Of a stretch of DNA of 64,000 bases, positions 18,280-27,139 are shown in pieces; the stretch's first letter is position 1, and every line of letters begins with the position of its first letter. Where the stretch lies: assembly GCA_946537305.1 (NCBI GenBank), contig CAMNFR010000004.1, positions 1 through 64,000 of the forward strand, given 5' to 3'. The translations under genes and the position numbers were made by a program. The notes below the pieces were generated by a model. It saw nothing but the letters and a program-made list of their open reading frames with translations, did no database searches and was not told the origin of the DNA. Source of the stretch: an uncultured Lachnospiraceae bacterium (lineage in GTDB: Bacteria > Bacillota > Clostridia > Lachnospirales > Lachnospiraceae).

Positions 18280-19956
18280 TTAGAACAGGCCGGAGATCAC
18301 ACCGTTTTCATCAACATCGATGCGCTCGGCGGCCGGAGACTTCGGCAGGCCGGGCATGGTCATGATATCACCGGTCAGCGCTACAATAAATCCGGCACCG
18401 GCAGAGACCTTCAGGTTGCGTACCGTTACGGTAAAGCCCTTCGGCGCGCCAAGCAGCGCGGGATCATCCGAGAAGCTGTACTGTGTCTTTGCCATGCAGA
18501 TCGGCATGCCGCCAAATCCCAGATCTTCCAGCTGCTTCGCCTGCTTCTTTGCGTTCGGTGTAAGAGCAACGCCGTCGGCATGGTAGATCTTTTTGCATAT
18601 CGTATCCAGCTTTTCTTCGATGGGAAGATCCAGTTCATAGGACTGATGGAAGTTATTCGGCTCCTCGCAGAGACGTACGACCTCTTCCGCCAGGGCCTTG
18701 CCGCCCTCGCCGCCCTTGGCCCAGACCTCGGACAGCGCCACGTTCACGCCCAGCTCCTTGCACTTGGCTTCTACCAGATCCAGCTCGGCCTTGGTATCCG
18801 TCGGGAACGCATTGATAGCCACCACGCAGGGAAGACCAAATACATCTTTAATATTGGAAACATGCTGCAGCAGGTTCGGGATACCGGCTTCCAGTGCCTC
18901 CAGATTTTCGTTGTTCAGATCCGCCTTCGGCACACCGCCGTGATACTTCAGAGCGCGGACCGTTGCCACGATGACGACCGCACTGGGCGTAAGGCCTGCC
19001 ATGCGGCACTTAATATCCAGGAATTTCTCCGCGCCGAGGTCCGCGGCAAAGCCGGCTTCCGTGACAGCATAGTCACCCAGCTTCAGGGCGATCCGTGTCG
19101 CAGTGACGGAGTTGCAGCCATGCGCGATGTTCGCGAAGGGGCCGCCGTGAATGAGCGCAGGCGTGCCTTCCAGCGTCTGTACCAGGTTGGGCTTTAAGGC
19201 ATCCTTCAGCAGCGCCGCCATGGCACCCTCCGCCTTCAGATCGTGCGCCGTTACCGGAGCACCGCCGTAGGTATAGCCTACAATAATCCGGCCCAGTCTG
19301 GCCTTCAGATCCGGAATGTCGGATGCCAGGCACAGAACCGCCATGACCTCGCTGGCCACGGTAATATCAAAGCCATCCTCTCTCGGGACGCCCTGCATGC
19401 GTCCGCCCAGACCATTCACGATATGACGAAGCTGACGGTCATTCATATCTACCGCGCGCTTCCAGGTGATCTGCTTGGGATCGATGCCCAGCGCATTGCC
19501 CTGCTGAATGTGATTGTCCAGCATGGCAGCCAGCAGGTTGTTGGCCGCGCCGATGGCGTGGAAATCACCGGTAAAGTGCAGGTTGATATCTTCCATGGGG
19601 ACCACCTGGGCATAGCCGCCGCCGGCCGCGCCGCCCTTGATGCCGAACACCGGGCCAAGGGAGGGCTCGCGGAGCGCTACCACGGCATTTTTGCCGATCT
19701 TGCGAAGACCGTCGGTCAGGCCTACGCTGGTCGTGGTCTTTCCCTCTCCTGCAGGAGTGGGCGTGATGGCAGTTACCAGGATCAGCTTCCCGTCCTTTTT
19801 GTCCGCCAGATCCTTCAGCAGCCGGTAATCGACCTTTGCTTTATAATTGCCGTACTGTTCCAGGTATTCTTCAGCAACACCGGCGACCTTGGCGATCTCC
19901 GTAATATGCTGCTTCTTGCACTCCTGTGCGATCTCGATGTCGGATTTGAATCCCAT
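18280..19956 (-). CDS. fhs: Formate-tetrahydrofolate ligase
   Basis: A 558-residue cytosolic enzyme, full family length, that makes 10-formyl-THF from formate, ATP and THF. It has the P-loop [16 protein letters not shown] (about 66-81), the [20 protein letters not shown] loop, [18 protein letters not shown], and the C-terminal [25 protein letters not shown] lies before the ATG. It has its own promoter (20026-20054) and is followed by fchA after 19 nt. With FchA and FolD it completes formate to methylene-THF, the upper methyl branch of the Wood-Ljungdahl route. It also serves purine and serine metabolism in non-acetogens. No other acetogenesis genes are in the window, so acetogenesis cannot be claimed. 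Confidence 0.98.
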   Translation of the reverse strand: MGFKSDIEIAQECKKQHITEIAKVAGVAEEYLEQYGNYKAKVDYRLLKDLADKKDGKLILVTAITPTPAGEGKTTTSVGLTDGLRKIGKNAVVALREPSLGPVFGIKGGAAGGGYAQVVPMEDINLHFTGDFHAIGAANNLLAAMLDNHIQQGNALGIDPKQITWKRAVDMNDRQLRHIVNGLGGRMQGVPREDGFDITVASEVMAVLCLASDIPDLKARLGRIIVGYTYGGAPVTAHDLKAEGAMAALLKDALKPNLVQTLEGTPALIHGGPFANIAHGCNSVTATRIALKLGDYAVTEAGFAADLGAEKFLDIKCRMAGLTPSAVVIVATVRALKYHGGVPKADLNNENLEALEAGIPNLLQHVSNIKDVFGLPCVVAINAFPTDTKAELDLVEAKCKELGVNVALSEVWAKGGEGGKALAEEVVRLCEEPNNFHQSYELDLPIEEKLDTICKKIYHADGVALTPNAKKQAKQLEDLGFGGMPICMAKTQYSFSDDPALLGAPKGFTVTVRNLKVSAGAGFIVALTGDIMTMPGLPKSPAAERIDVDENGVISGLF

Positions 19957-20025
19957 GATGGTATCCTCCTTGTTTTTTCAGACTGATTCATCCCGGGAAG
20001 GACATCTCCCCGGCAGGCTGCCTGT

Positions 20026-20054
20026 ATTGTATCGGAAAACAAGACCTTTGTAAA
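20026..20054 (-). promoter_or_regulatory. Promoter of fhs
   Basis: Minus strand -35 TTTACA (20049-20054), 17-nt spacer, -10 TACAAT (20026-20031), about 75 nt before the ATG. It shows fhs-fchA can be transcribed independently of folD. Confidence 0.8.
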
Positions 20055-20135
20055 CAATTTTCCGATTCACATCATTTATTGTAATGTATGCGCGTCAAAG
20101 AATGGTCTATTTTTTCGGTATTTGCTTTAATTTTT

Positions 20136-20984
20136 TCATTTACGCATGGCCGCATCCGTCACCTGACGGCAAAGCACGGCGGTCGTCACACTGCCAACAC
20201 CGCCGGGCACCGGTGTGATGGCTGCCGCCAGGGGTTCGGCCTCTTCAAAGCAGACATCCCCGCAGAGCTTCTGCTTCTGTTCATTCCAGCCGATCCCGAC
20301 ATCGATGACCACCTGTCCTTCCCGCAGATAATCCGCTCCCACGCTTTCCATCTGCCCGGAGGCCGCGATCACAATATCTGCTTCTCGGGTAATAGACGGT
20401 ACATCCGGGGTGCGGGTGTGACAGATAGTCACCGTTGCATTCGCATGCATCAACATCATCGCCACCGGCCTGCCGATGACAAGCGACCGCCCGATGACAG
20501 CAACTCTTTTCCCTTTCGGGTCAATGTCATAGTACTTTAAAAGTTCCATCGCGGCCCGGGCCGTGCAGGGAGGAAATCCAACAGGGGAATTCGCGAAGAC
20601 CCCTGCCAGCGAGCCATCCGTACAACCGTCTACATCCTTTTCCGGTGCCAGCATCTTTCTGGCTTTTTCCTCATCCAGCTGCACCGGAAGGGGGCGGAAC
20701 ATGAGGATCCCGTGTACAAGCGGATCTTTGTTTAATTCCTCCAATGCCGCGAGAAAGGTGTCATTATCCACGTCTGCCGGGAGAATTACATTCCTCACCT
20801 CAATACCGGCCGACGCGGCACGCTTCATGGCGCCGCGCTCGTAGCTTATGTCATCGTTTCTCTCCCCCACGCGAAGGATTGCAAGAAGCGGTACCACGCC
20901 GTTTTTCTTCAGTTTTTCCACATCTGCCTTTATGGATTCAGTCAGTGCTGTCGCGACCGGCGCACCTTTTAGTAGCAAGGCCAT
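20136..20984 (-). CDS. folD: Methylene-THF dehydrogenase FolD, catalytic lysine replaced
   Basis: A 282-residue Rossmann enzyme oxidising 5,10-methylene-THF to methenyl-THF with NAD(P). Family motifs are VHGILMFRPLPVQLD, EKDVDG, GKRVAVIGRSLVIGRPVAMML and PVPGGVGSVTTAVL. Standard FolD has Tyr-x-x-x-Lys near residue 50 (SYVRGK in many). Here the aligned stretch is SYERGAMKR: Tyr48 is kept but the lysine position is Ala52. That lysine is needed for cyclohydrolase activity in the well-studied human and E. coli enzymes, so this protein is probably a dehydrogenase only, with FchA supplying the cyclohydrolase. GGAGG before ATG 20984 sets the start; the upstream open frame overlaps the previous gene. 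It begins 2 nt after the Cys-Ala-repeat gene ends. Confidence 0.95.
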   Translation of the reverse strand: MALLLKGAPVATALTESIKADVEKLKKNGVVPLLAILRVGERNDDISYERGAMKRAASAGIEVRNVILPADVDNDTFLAALEELNKDPLVHGILMFRPLPVQLDEEKARKMLAPEKDVDGCTDGSLAGVFANSPVGFPPCTARAAMELLKYYDIDPKGKRVAVIGRSLVIGRPVAMMLMHANATVTICHTRTPDVPSITREADIVIAASGQMESVGADYLREGQVVIDVGIGWNEQKQKLCGDVCFEEAEPLAAAITPVPGGVGSVTTAVLCRQVTDAAMRK

Positions 20985-20986
20985 GT

Positions 20987-22291
20987 TCAGTCCTCCTGCA
21001 TTTTTTCCGTTTTTGTTTGGCCATGACGTGCTGAAAGAAACCGCAGCTTCATGTTCGTGCGGTAAAAATCCTTCACGGAACAGCCGGCACGCCCGCCACC
21101 GGCACAGGCACACGCACAGGCACAGGCGCACGCACAGGAGCTATGGACGCAGGAACTGCGATGGCCGCCGCCGGAACTGCGATGGCCGCCGGAGGATCTT
21201 CCGCTGGATCTTCCGCTGCCGGACGACCTTGTACTGCTACCGGACGAGCTGCGGCTTGGTACATGCACGATATGCATATACACATTCGGGCTGTGCTCAT
21301 ACCGATAGGTCCCGGTGGATGTTTCCTTCTGCAGCCGTTCCTCTTCCTTCGGAATATCCTTTTCCTCGATGATCTCCTTGCTCTTGATCAGACTTCGTCC
21401 GCAGTGCTCACAGTGTGTCCGCCCTTCCTGTCTGGGCGCCCCGCAGCCCGGGCACTCCGGATAGTATTCGATCCGGGTCCGCTTAATGGTCTTTCCGGCG
21501 GAAGCCCCGAAATTCGCGGTCTCATTATACCCGGTAACAGACTTCAACGCTGCCCGGATGCCATAGATGACCACAAGAAGTATGATGAGGATCGTTGCAA
21601 TTCCAAACCCCAGATCCGAATCGGTATACGAGGAATCATCCCCTCCGTTTACAATGCTCTTCGTCTCATCAAATGCGAACGCTCCGTTCGGATAGGTCAC
21701 CTGAACCGTCACGGATTCCCCATAATCCAGCGGCTGTTCCCATGTCAGATAACCGTCGATCTGTTTGCAGGAAGGATCCCAGCTTTTTACCTGATCGGCG
21801 TTCCACCGGAGCGCAAAACGATCGACCTTCAGGCTGTCAAACCATCCGGGCGTCAGCTGATAGACGGTTTCCCCTTCGGTCTCCCAGTTCATCTCATACA
21901 GATAATCCTGCACCACTTCAAAATCAAATACGGCGACCTCTCCCTCGTAGTATTCCCGGTCCAGATCGATTCGAAGAGTCGATCCGCTTTCCTCGGAAAT
22001 ACTGGTGATCGTATCTGATTTCGGCTCACAGGAAATATAATTCGGATTCGGAATGCCGACAGTGACCCAGGAGAGCGGTCCCTCTGAATCGGAATCCAGC
22101 ACGCGCCATTCTATGTGATAATGCAGGGTCACCGTGGCGTCTTCATTGACATCGGCCGTAATTTCATAATTTTCGATACGGTCCAGATCACCCGTGGCCC
22201 TGACCTGTCCCGGTGCCGCGAACAGAAGCGTCAGCAGGAGGGTCACCAAAAGCATGCCCGCACAGATTCCGTTGCATTTTCCTCTTCTCAT
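20987..22291 (-). CDS. DUF2207-like membrane protein with zinc ribbon and (Cys-Ala)6 repeat
   Basis: A 434-residue exported membrane protein. A signal peptide (about 10-33) is followed by a beta-rich extracytoplasmic domain to about 225 resembling DUF2207 (ENYEITADVNEDATVTLHY). One membrane segment lies at 229-246. The cytosolic part has a zinc ribbon (Cys280, 283, 294, 297), a Gly/Ser/Arg/His-rich linker at 346-380, and a striking repeat with cysteines at 381, 386, 388, 390, 392, 394, 396 and 404. It ends with GGGRAGCSVKDFY and a basic tail. Its start overlaps the stop of the radical SAM gene by 4 nt, so the two are translationally coupled. I do not know a function. The coupling suggests that the repeat is an enzyme substrate or a metal site. 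Confidence 0.85.
   Translation of the reverse strand: MRRGKCNGICAGMLLVTLLLTLLFAAPGQVRATGDLDRIENYEITADVNEDATVTLHYHIEWRVLDSDSEGPLSWVTVGIPNPNYISCEPKSDTITSISEESGSTLRIDLDREYYEGEVAVFDFEVVQDYLYEMNWETEGETVYQLTPGWFDSLKVDRFALRWNADQVKSWDPSCKQIDGYLTWEQPLDYGESVTVQVTYPNGAFAFDETKSIVNGGDDSSYTDSDLGFGIATILIILLVVIYGIRAALKSVTGYNETANFGASAGKTIKRTRIEYYPECPGCGAPRQEGRTHCEHCGRSLIKSKEIIEEKDIPKEEERLQKETSTGTYRYEHSPNVYMHIVHVPSRSSSGSSTRSSGSGRSSGRSSGGHRSSGGGHRSSCVHSSCACACACACACAGGGRAGCSVKDFYRTNMKLRFLSARHGQTKTEKMQED
21080..21151 (-). repeat. Cys-Ala dipeptide repeat region
   Basis: Codons 381-404 of the preceding gene. Six consecutive Cys-Ala dipeptides (386-397) are flanked by Cys381 and Cys404, with a Gly-Gly-Gly-Arg spacer. 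At DNA level it is an imperfect GCACAG/GCGCAC hexamer repeat. Confidence 0.9.
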
Positions 22292-23691
22292 GCCTGTTCC
22301 GCCTCCTTCCGGTTCTTCTCATCCTGTCTTGCATTTTTCAGCGGGCAGTCGCACAGCATGGCAGCTGAATAATCCCTGCGCCTGCGGCAGGCTTCGGAAT
22401 TCCAGATCTCCTCCCAGGAATCCTTCCGGAAATCTCCCAGGGGAGCATCGGACAGCCAGCTCTGGCACGGCACCACATGACCCGAAGGTGTTATGGCCAT
22501 ATTGGAAAGGCAGGCCCCACAGTTCGGCGTGGTGATCCCCAGCTCATCAAAGAATGAATCCTCCAGCCATCCCGGGGAGGTAAAGCTGATTTCCATTCCA
22601 TTTTCATGACAGAAAGCAACGGCTTCCCTCAGAATGTCCTGCAGTTCCGGAATGGATAACTGCAGATTCTCCGAAGCCGGGAGGATGGCATTTCCGGTCG
22701 TGATCAGCCCCGAGCAGGTGACATACTGCACACCCATCCCGTGCAGGAACTTCAGGGTTTCCTTATAATCCCGGTTAAGCGTACAGAGCGGCGTGTTAAT
22801 GCTCACTGACAGGCCTGCCTGCAGGGCATTTCCGATGCCTTCCACCGTTTTCTGATACCCCTGCGCACCGACCAGACGGTTATGAATATCCGCGTTCGCG
22901 GAATAGAATGTGATCTGAATGCTGTCCAGCGACGCCTCAAACAGACGTCTGCAGTAATCCGGCGTCAGCTTCATGCCGTTGGTGTTCAGCCTGGTCACGA
23001 ACCACTGCGCGGAATCGATCAATTCGATCAGATCCTCCCGCATGGTAGGCTCTCCGCCGGTGAAGGTGACCTGCGGAACACCGATTTCCCGGAGATGCCC
23101 CAAAATTTCCTTCCAGGCCTCTGTGGGAAGTTCCTCTTCCTCTGCCCCGCTCTGTCCCGCGGCATAGCAGTGAATGCACTTCTGGGTGCAGTTCCACCGC
23201 CCGCTTTTTGTCATGGCGCTCACCAGCAGATCCATGCGGTGCGGTGCCTTCATATACGGCGCATAATCACCGATGCTCATGTAGCCGATATCCTCTGCCA
23301 CAGGTTCATGGTAGGCGATCTGCGTAAAGGTCTCCATGATCGTGCCGATATCCTGCCGCAGGCGTGCCTTTCCAACAAAAGGATAGACCTTTTTCACCGC
23401 GGCACAGGTATCTTCGACGATCCGGTCCGCCTCCTCCTGCGTGATCTCACGCCCCGCATAGCGGTTGATCTCTTCGATCAGCTCGGTCAGCAAAATACTC
23501 CAGGAAACATTCACGGGAATAATATCCTGCCCGTTAATGATGGCAACACTCGGCGCGATCTCTTTCCCGCGAATGACCGGGGGAATCAGATGAATCCTTA
23601 CGACGCCGGGACCCTCCGGATTCAATGTGGTATGATGCACTTCGTGAAAATGTGCTTCTGCATATTTTAGTTCCCTTCCGGATGCTTTCAT
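22288..23691 (-). CDS. Radical SAM/SPASM-like enzyme with PqqD-like N-terminal region
   Basis: A 467-residue cytosolic radical SAM enzyme. The 4Fe-4S SAM site is WNCTQKCIHCY (Cys168, 172, 175), followed by VTFTGGEPTMRED (211-218) and RLNTNGMKL. The C-terminal 80 residues hold a SPASM/twitch-like set (CGAC at 391-394, Cys409, Cys435, CDC at 447-449). This is typical of peptide- or protein-modifying enzymes such as sactionine synthases and PqqE. Residues of about 35-105 look like a small PqqD/RRE-like substrate-binding domain, by pattern only. The GGAGG before ATG 23691 sets the start. Its stop overlaps the start of the Cys-Ala-repeat protein gene, the obvious candidate target. It has its own promoter. 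Confidence 0.9.
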   Translation of the reverse strand: MKASGRELKYAEAHFHEVHHTTLNPEGPGVVRIHLIPPVIRGKEIAPSVAIINGQDIIPVNVSWSILLTELIEEINRYAGREITQEEADRIVEDTCAAVKKVYPFVGKARLRQDIGTIMETFTQIAYHEPVAEDIGYMSIGDYAPYMKAPHRMDLLVSAMTKSGRWNCTQKCIHCYAAGQSGAEEEELPTEAWKEILGHLREIGVPQVTFTGGEPTMREDLIELIDSAQWFVTRLNTNGMKLTPDYCRRLFEASLDSIQITFYSANADIHNRLVGAQGYQKTVEGIGNALQAGLSVSINTPLCTLNRDYKETLKFLHGMGVQYVTCSGLITTGNAILPASENLQLSIPELQDILREAVAFCHENGMEISFTSPGWLEDSFFDELGITTPNCGACLSNMAITPSGHVVPCQSWLSDAPLGDFRKDSWEEIWNSEACRRRRDYSAAMLCDCPLKNARQDEKNRKEAEQA

Positions 23692-23736
23692 CGATAAACC
23701 TCCTTCAGCGTACTTTTCCACAGCATACTTTTTTCC

Positions 23737-23765
23737 AGTGTATCACAAGAAAACCGCGCAAACAA
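23737..23765 (-). promoter_or_regulatory. Possible promoter of the radical SAM operon
   Basis: Minus strand -35 TTGTTT (23760-23765), 17-nt spacer, -10 TACACT (23737-23742). The leader has two near-identical tandem units, CAGCGTACTTTTCCA and CAGCATACTTTTTTCCA (plus strand 23706-23737). Confidence 0.5.
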
Positions 23766-23800
23766 GAGCCGTCTGTAGGACTTCCATCTACCGTCGAAAG

Positions 23801-23826
23801 AAAAACCACCCCCATGTTGGGAGCGG
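23801..23826 (-). terminator. Terminator of hutD
   Basis: Minus strand stem CCGCTCCC (23819-23826) with GGGGGTGG (23806-23813), two G-U pairs, a 5-nt loop, then TTTTT. Confidence 0.75.
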
Positions 23827-23866
23827 CAGTTCTTTAATACATAATAATTCTTTAGACCATCTTTCT

Positions 23867-24490
23867 TTATCCTTCAGCGTCGTCGCATACGATCCGGATC
23901 CCGATCAACAGACCGGCCTCAGCCACCCGAAGGACCTCCGGTCTCTCTGAATCATCGGCCGTGCACAGGATCAGATCCCCGGCAGACAGTTGGATTTCTT
24001 CATTTTCCTTTTTTTGAAGGATAATTTCCCCTTTAGACACGAACAGACCTTGCAATTGATCGGTTCCGGATGCATCCTCCCCGGGAAACACTTCTCCGAA
24101 CGGTATATCTGTCCCGGCTTTTTCAAACGACCGAACGGCAAGACTTCCTTCCGCTTTGCCTTTGCGAAGCATCAGATTGAAATCTGTCACCCGCCCCCGG
24201 CTTACGGTCTTACCGCCCCCATCAAAGGAGGCAATCTGTCCCACCGGCAGCGTATACCATGCTCCGTCATCATGGCGCAGCTCAAGGCATCCCTCCCGAA
24301 GCGTCAGCAGGCGGTGGTAATCCGGGAGCGGCGTAAATGTACTCTCTTCATCCCGTACCACAGCGGTGGAAAGTCTCCACACATAATCCCTGTCTGCATA
24401 ATCCGCTTCCGGCGGGCAGATGGCGAGCTGCGTCGTAGTCCCACCGGACCATTCCCTGGTAAAGGTATCTTCTTTCCGAATGATTTTCAT
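23867..24490 (-). CDS. hutD: HutD-family cupin
   Basis: A 207-residue soluble double-cupin protein of the HutD/Ves family. It has the diagnostic N-terminal REWSGGTTTQLAICPPEADY, then RLSTAVVRDEESTFTPLPDYHR and the FDGGGKTVSRGRVTDFNLM strand. HutD is usually found with histidine-utilisation genes and may bind a Hut intermediate; its activity is not well defined. Here no hut gene is near. The closest folate-linked genes (fchA, fhs) lie 4 kb away, which is of interest because Hut releases formimino groups to THF, but no direct link is seen. It is followed by a terminator, 110 nt after the FGGY kinase gene. Confidence 0.9.
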   Translation of the reverse strand: MKIIRKEDTFTREWSGGTTTQLAICPPEADYADRDYVWRLSTAVVRDEESTFTPLPDYHRLLTLREGCLELRHDDGAWYTLPVGQIASFDGGGKTVSRGRVTDFNLMLRKGKAEGSLAVRSFEKAGTDIPFGEVFPGEDASGTDQLQGLFVSKGEIILQKKENEEIQLSAGDLILCTADDSERPEVLRVAEAGLLIGIRIVCDDAEG

Positions 24491-24601
24491 GTCTGCTATC
24501 CCTCAACTTATCTCAACAACAGCGGTAGAAAACCATCAGCTCCAGAGCCCCATAATGCGCTGCCGTTCTGTAAAAGTGACAAGGGTGTGACACCCGTTTT
24601 T

Positions 24602-26209
24602 TTACCATCTCATGGATTCTACAGCCGCCCGTTCTGCAGCCAGTCCGGCGCGGTAGTGCTCCGTAAAGGTCTCAAATCCCTGAATCTCTTCCGGTGTTGC
24701 CTCCAGGGTCTCCCCGGCCATGCCGGCAAAGATCTCTTTCTCCAGCCACTCTTCCAGCGTGGAGAATTTACCCTCGGCTTCTTTTTTCAGCAGCATATAT
24801 GCCGCCAGCAGTGCCATGCCCCAGGGACCGCCCTCGCTGGCCGTCGCCATCACGGTGACCGGAGCGCCTACGGCCGCGGACAGATACCGCTGTCCCACGC
24901 CCGGGGTCTTGAACAGACCGCCGTGACCCAGGATCTTATCTACTTTTACACCTTCATCCTTAAGAAGGATATCCATGCCCAGCTTTACGGCGCCAAGAGA
25001 GGCGTACAGATGCGTGCGCATGAAATTGGCCAGGGTAAAGGCTGCGTCCGGCGTGCGCGCGAACAAGGGACGTCCTTCATTCAGATGGGTGACTCCCTCG
25101 CCGGAATAATAACCATAACTTAACAGCCCGCCGCAATCCGCGTCTCCGTTCAGGGAATTGCGGTACAGCAGTCCGTAAAGATCTCCCATATCCATGGGAT
25201 GGCCGGCCAGCGCCGCGAATTCACCGAACAGGTTCACCCAGGCGTTCAGATCCGAAGTACCGTTATTCGCATGGGACATGGCTACAGGGAAACCGGTGGG
25301 CGTCGTAACCATATCGATCTCCCTATACATTCTGGAGAGAGGCTTCTCCAGCACCAGCATCGCAAAGGTCGAGGTCCCGGCGGAAACATTGCCGGTCCGG
25401 GGCGCCACGGATGCCGTCGCGACCATACCGGTCCCTGCATCTCCCTCCGAAGGGGCGAACGGAATACCGGGCTGCAGCCAGCCTGCATCATCCAGCAGGG
25501 CGGCGCCCTCTGCGGTCAGATATCCTGCAATATCACCGGCTGTCAGGACCTTCGGCAGGACATCCCTGGTCTTCCAGGCATAGCCCTTCGGGGCGATCAG
25601 CGCATCAAAAGCATCCATCATTTTGGCGTCATAATCACAGGTCGCGGAATCAATGGGGAAGATTCCGGAGGCATCGCCCACGCCGGTGTTCTTTTCCCCG
25701 GTCAGAAGATATGTAATATAGGAATCCAGCGTTGTCACAAAGCTGACACGGTTCAGATGTTCCTCTCCGTCCAGTACGCACTGATAGAGATGAGAAATCG
25801 TCCAGCGCAGCGGGATATTGAAATCAAAAAGTTCTGTCAGAGCATCTGCCGCCGCCTCAGTATTACTGTTGCGCCAGGTCTGGAAGGGCGTCAGCAGCTC
25901 TCCCTTTTCGTCGAACGCCATATAGCCATGCATCATGGCGCTGATGCCGATGGCGCCGACTGTTTTCAATTCAACGCCGTATTTTGCCTTCACCTCTTCA
26001 CGCATGCCGGCGTAGCTGTTCCGCAGTCCTTCGTGAATTTCCTCGATCGAATACGTCCAGATGCCATTCACCAGGGAGTTTTCCCAGTCATGGAAGCCGA
26101 CCGCCAGCACCTCGCCCGAAAGATCTGTCAGAACGGCTTTGATCCGAGTCGAACCGAATTCAATGCCTAGTGCCGTACGTCCCTGAAGAAGTTTTTCTTT
26201 GTTATCCAT
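24602..26209 (-). CDS. FGGY-family carbohydrate kinase (xylulokinase-like)
   Basis: A 535-residue cytosolic sugar kinase of the FHIPEP-free FGGY fold: ATPase motif ALGIEFGSTRIKAV near residue 15, the substrate region GISAMMHGYMAFD, QTWRNSNTEAAADALTELF, GNVSAGTSTFAMLVL, and the C-terminal ILGHGGLFKTPGVGQRYLSAA. It is closest in pattern to the long xylulokinase/ribulokinase-like proteins of Firmicutes, but the sugar cannot be fixed from sequence. AAGGAGG lies before the ATG. It begins 23 nt after the PflX-like gene and so ends the operon that starts with the pyruvate-kinase-like gene. No isomerase or epimerase is adjacent, which is unusual for a pentulose kinase. Confidence 0.9.
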   Translation of the reverse strand: MDNKEKLLQGRTALGIEFGSTRIKAVLTDLSGEVLAVGFHDWENSLVNGIWTYSIEEIHEGLRNSYAGMREEVKAKYGVELKTVGAIGISAMMHGYMAFDEKGELLTPFQTWRNSNTEAAADALTELFDFNIPLRWTISHLYQCVLDGEEHLNRVSFVTTLDSYITYLLTGEKNTGVGDASGIFPIDSATCDYDAKMMDAFDALIAPKGYAWKTRDVLPKVLTAGDIAGYLTAEGAALLDDAGWLQPGIPFAPSEGDAGTGMVATASVAPRTGNVSAGTSTFAMLVLEKPLSRMYREIDMVTTPTGFPVAMSHANNGTSDLNAWVNLFGEFAALAGHPMDMGDLYGLLYRNSLNGDADCGGLLSYGYYSGEGVTHLNEGRPLFARTPDAAFTLANFMRTHLYASLGAVKLGMDILLKDEGVKVDKILGHGGLFKTPGVGQRYLSAAVGAPVTVMATASEGGPWGMALLAAYMLLKKEAEGKFSTLEEWLEKEIFAGMAGETLEATPEEIQGFETFTEHYRAGLAAERAAVESMRW

Positions 26210-26232
26210 GTGTTCCTCCTTTATTTGGTCTT

Positions 26233-27138
26233 TTACAGCCCAGCACCGTCAAAGGCCGGAATGAAACTTTCCTCTGCCGCCTCGCCTTCCTGTCGGAAGG
26301 CCAGTTCGATGCCGATCCGCAGCGCAAAAGAAATCACCTTTTCATAATCCGCCGCCGGAACACGCCCTGCCAGTTCCGGTGCCTGCCTTTCAATGCCAGG
26401 CATTGGCGTATACTGATTCATAATACTGATATATATAAGATTTCCATAGGTATCATGCAGATACCGGAGGATCCGTTTTGCCGCTCCCGTCTGTCCCGGC
26501 AGCACCAGATGGCGGACGATCACGCCCCGTGTCATATGACCGTCGGAATCAAACATCGGCGGACCGCTCTGACGCACCATTTCCCGCAAGGCCTCTTTGG
26601 CTCTCTCCGGATAATCCGGACAGCGGGAATACTTTGCGGCGGTATCACCCTCCCAGTACTTAAAATCCGGAAGCCATATATCCACCAGACCTTCCAGCAT
26701 CTGTAAAGACTCCTGCTTCTCATACCCGCTGCTGTTATAGACCACAGGGATGGAAAGTCCCTTTTCTTTTGCCAGAATCAGCGCCTTACGCACAGAAGGG
26801 ATAAAGTGTACGGCGGTCACAAGATTAATATTGTTGGCTCCCTGTGCCTGTAGGCGAAGAAAAGCCTCCGCAAGCTGTTCCTCCGTCAAAATCTTCCCGG
26901 GCGATGACTGCCCGGCAGATATCTCATGGTTCTGACAGTAGATACAGCCCAGCGGACAGCCGCTGAAAAAGACCGTTCCGGACCCCTCCGTCCCTGACAG
27001 ACACGACTCCTCCCAGAAATGCAGGGCTGCCCGGGCCGCTTTTATTTCTGCGTCCATGCCGCAGGCACCTCTTTCGCCCGCGGTGCGGTCCGCTCCGCAT
27101 TCCCTGGGACAGAGATGACAATTTTTGTACGCCTCCAT
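26233..27138 (-). CDS. PflX-like radical SAM protein
   Basis: A 301-residue radical SAM protein of the PflX / COG1313 type (putative pyruvate-formate-lyase activating enzyme relatives of unknown target). An N-terminal CHLCPRECGADRTAGERGACG cluster (Cys7, 10, 14, 26) is characteristic. The SAM cluster is FFSGCPLGCIYCQNHEIS near residue 70. NNINLVTAVHFIPSV, LVDIWLPDFKYW and VRHLVLPGQ follow. The chosen ATG 27138 has AGAGG 7 nt upstream and starts 1 nt after the EamA stop, so the genes are coupled. No glycyl-radical enzyme is adjacent. True substrate unknown. Confidence 0.9.
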   Translation of the reverse strand: MEAYKNCHLCPRECGADRTAGERGACGMDAEIKAARAALHFWEESCLSGTEGSGTVFFSGCPLGCIYCQNHEISAGQSSPGKILTEEQLAEAFLRLQAQGANNINLVTAVHFIPSVRKALILAKEKGLSIPVVYNSSGYEKQESLQMLEGLVDIWLPDFKYWEGDTAAKYSRCPDYPERAKEALREMVRQSGPPMFDSDGHMTRGVIVRHLVLPGQTGAAKRILRYLHDTYGNLIYISIMNQYTPMPGIERQAPELAGRVPAADYEKVISFALRIGIELAFRQEGEAAEESFIPAFDGAGL

Positions 27139-27139
27139 A

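Noticed and set aside
18280..20984. An acetogenesis (Wood-Ljungdahl) gene cluster
   Set aside because: Fhs, FchA and FolD also serve purine and serine metabolism, and no metF, acs or CODH genes are in the window.
24583..24602. Small hairpin GGGTG-TGA-CACCC followed by T-run on the plus strand
   Set aside because: The T-run follows on the plus strand, where no gene ends. For the minus-strand kinase gene it precedes the stem, so it is not a convincing terminator.
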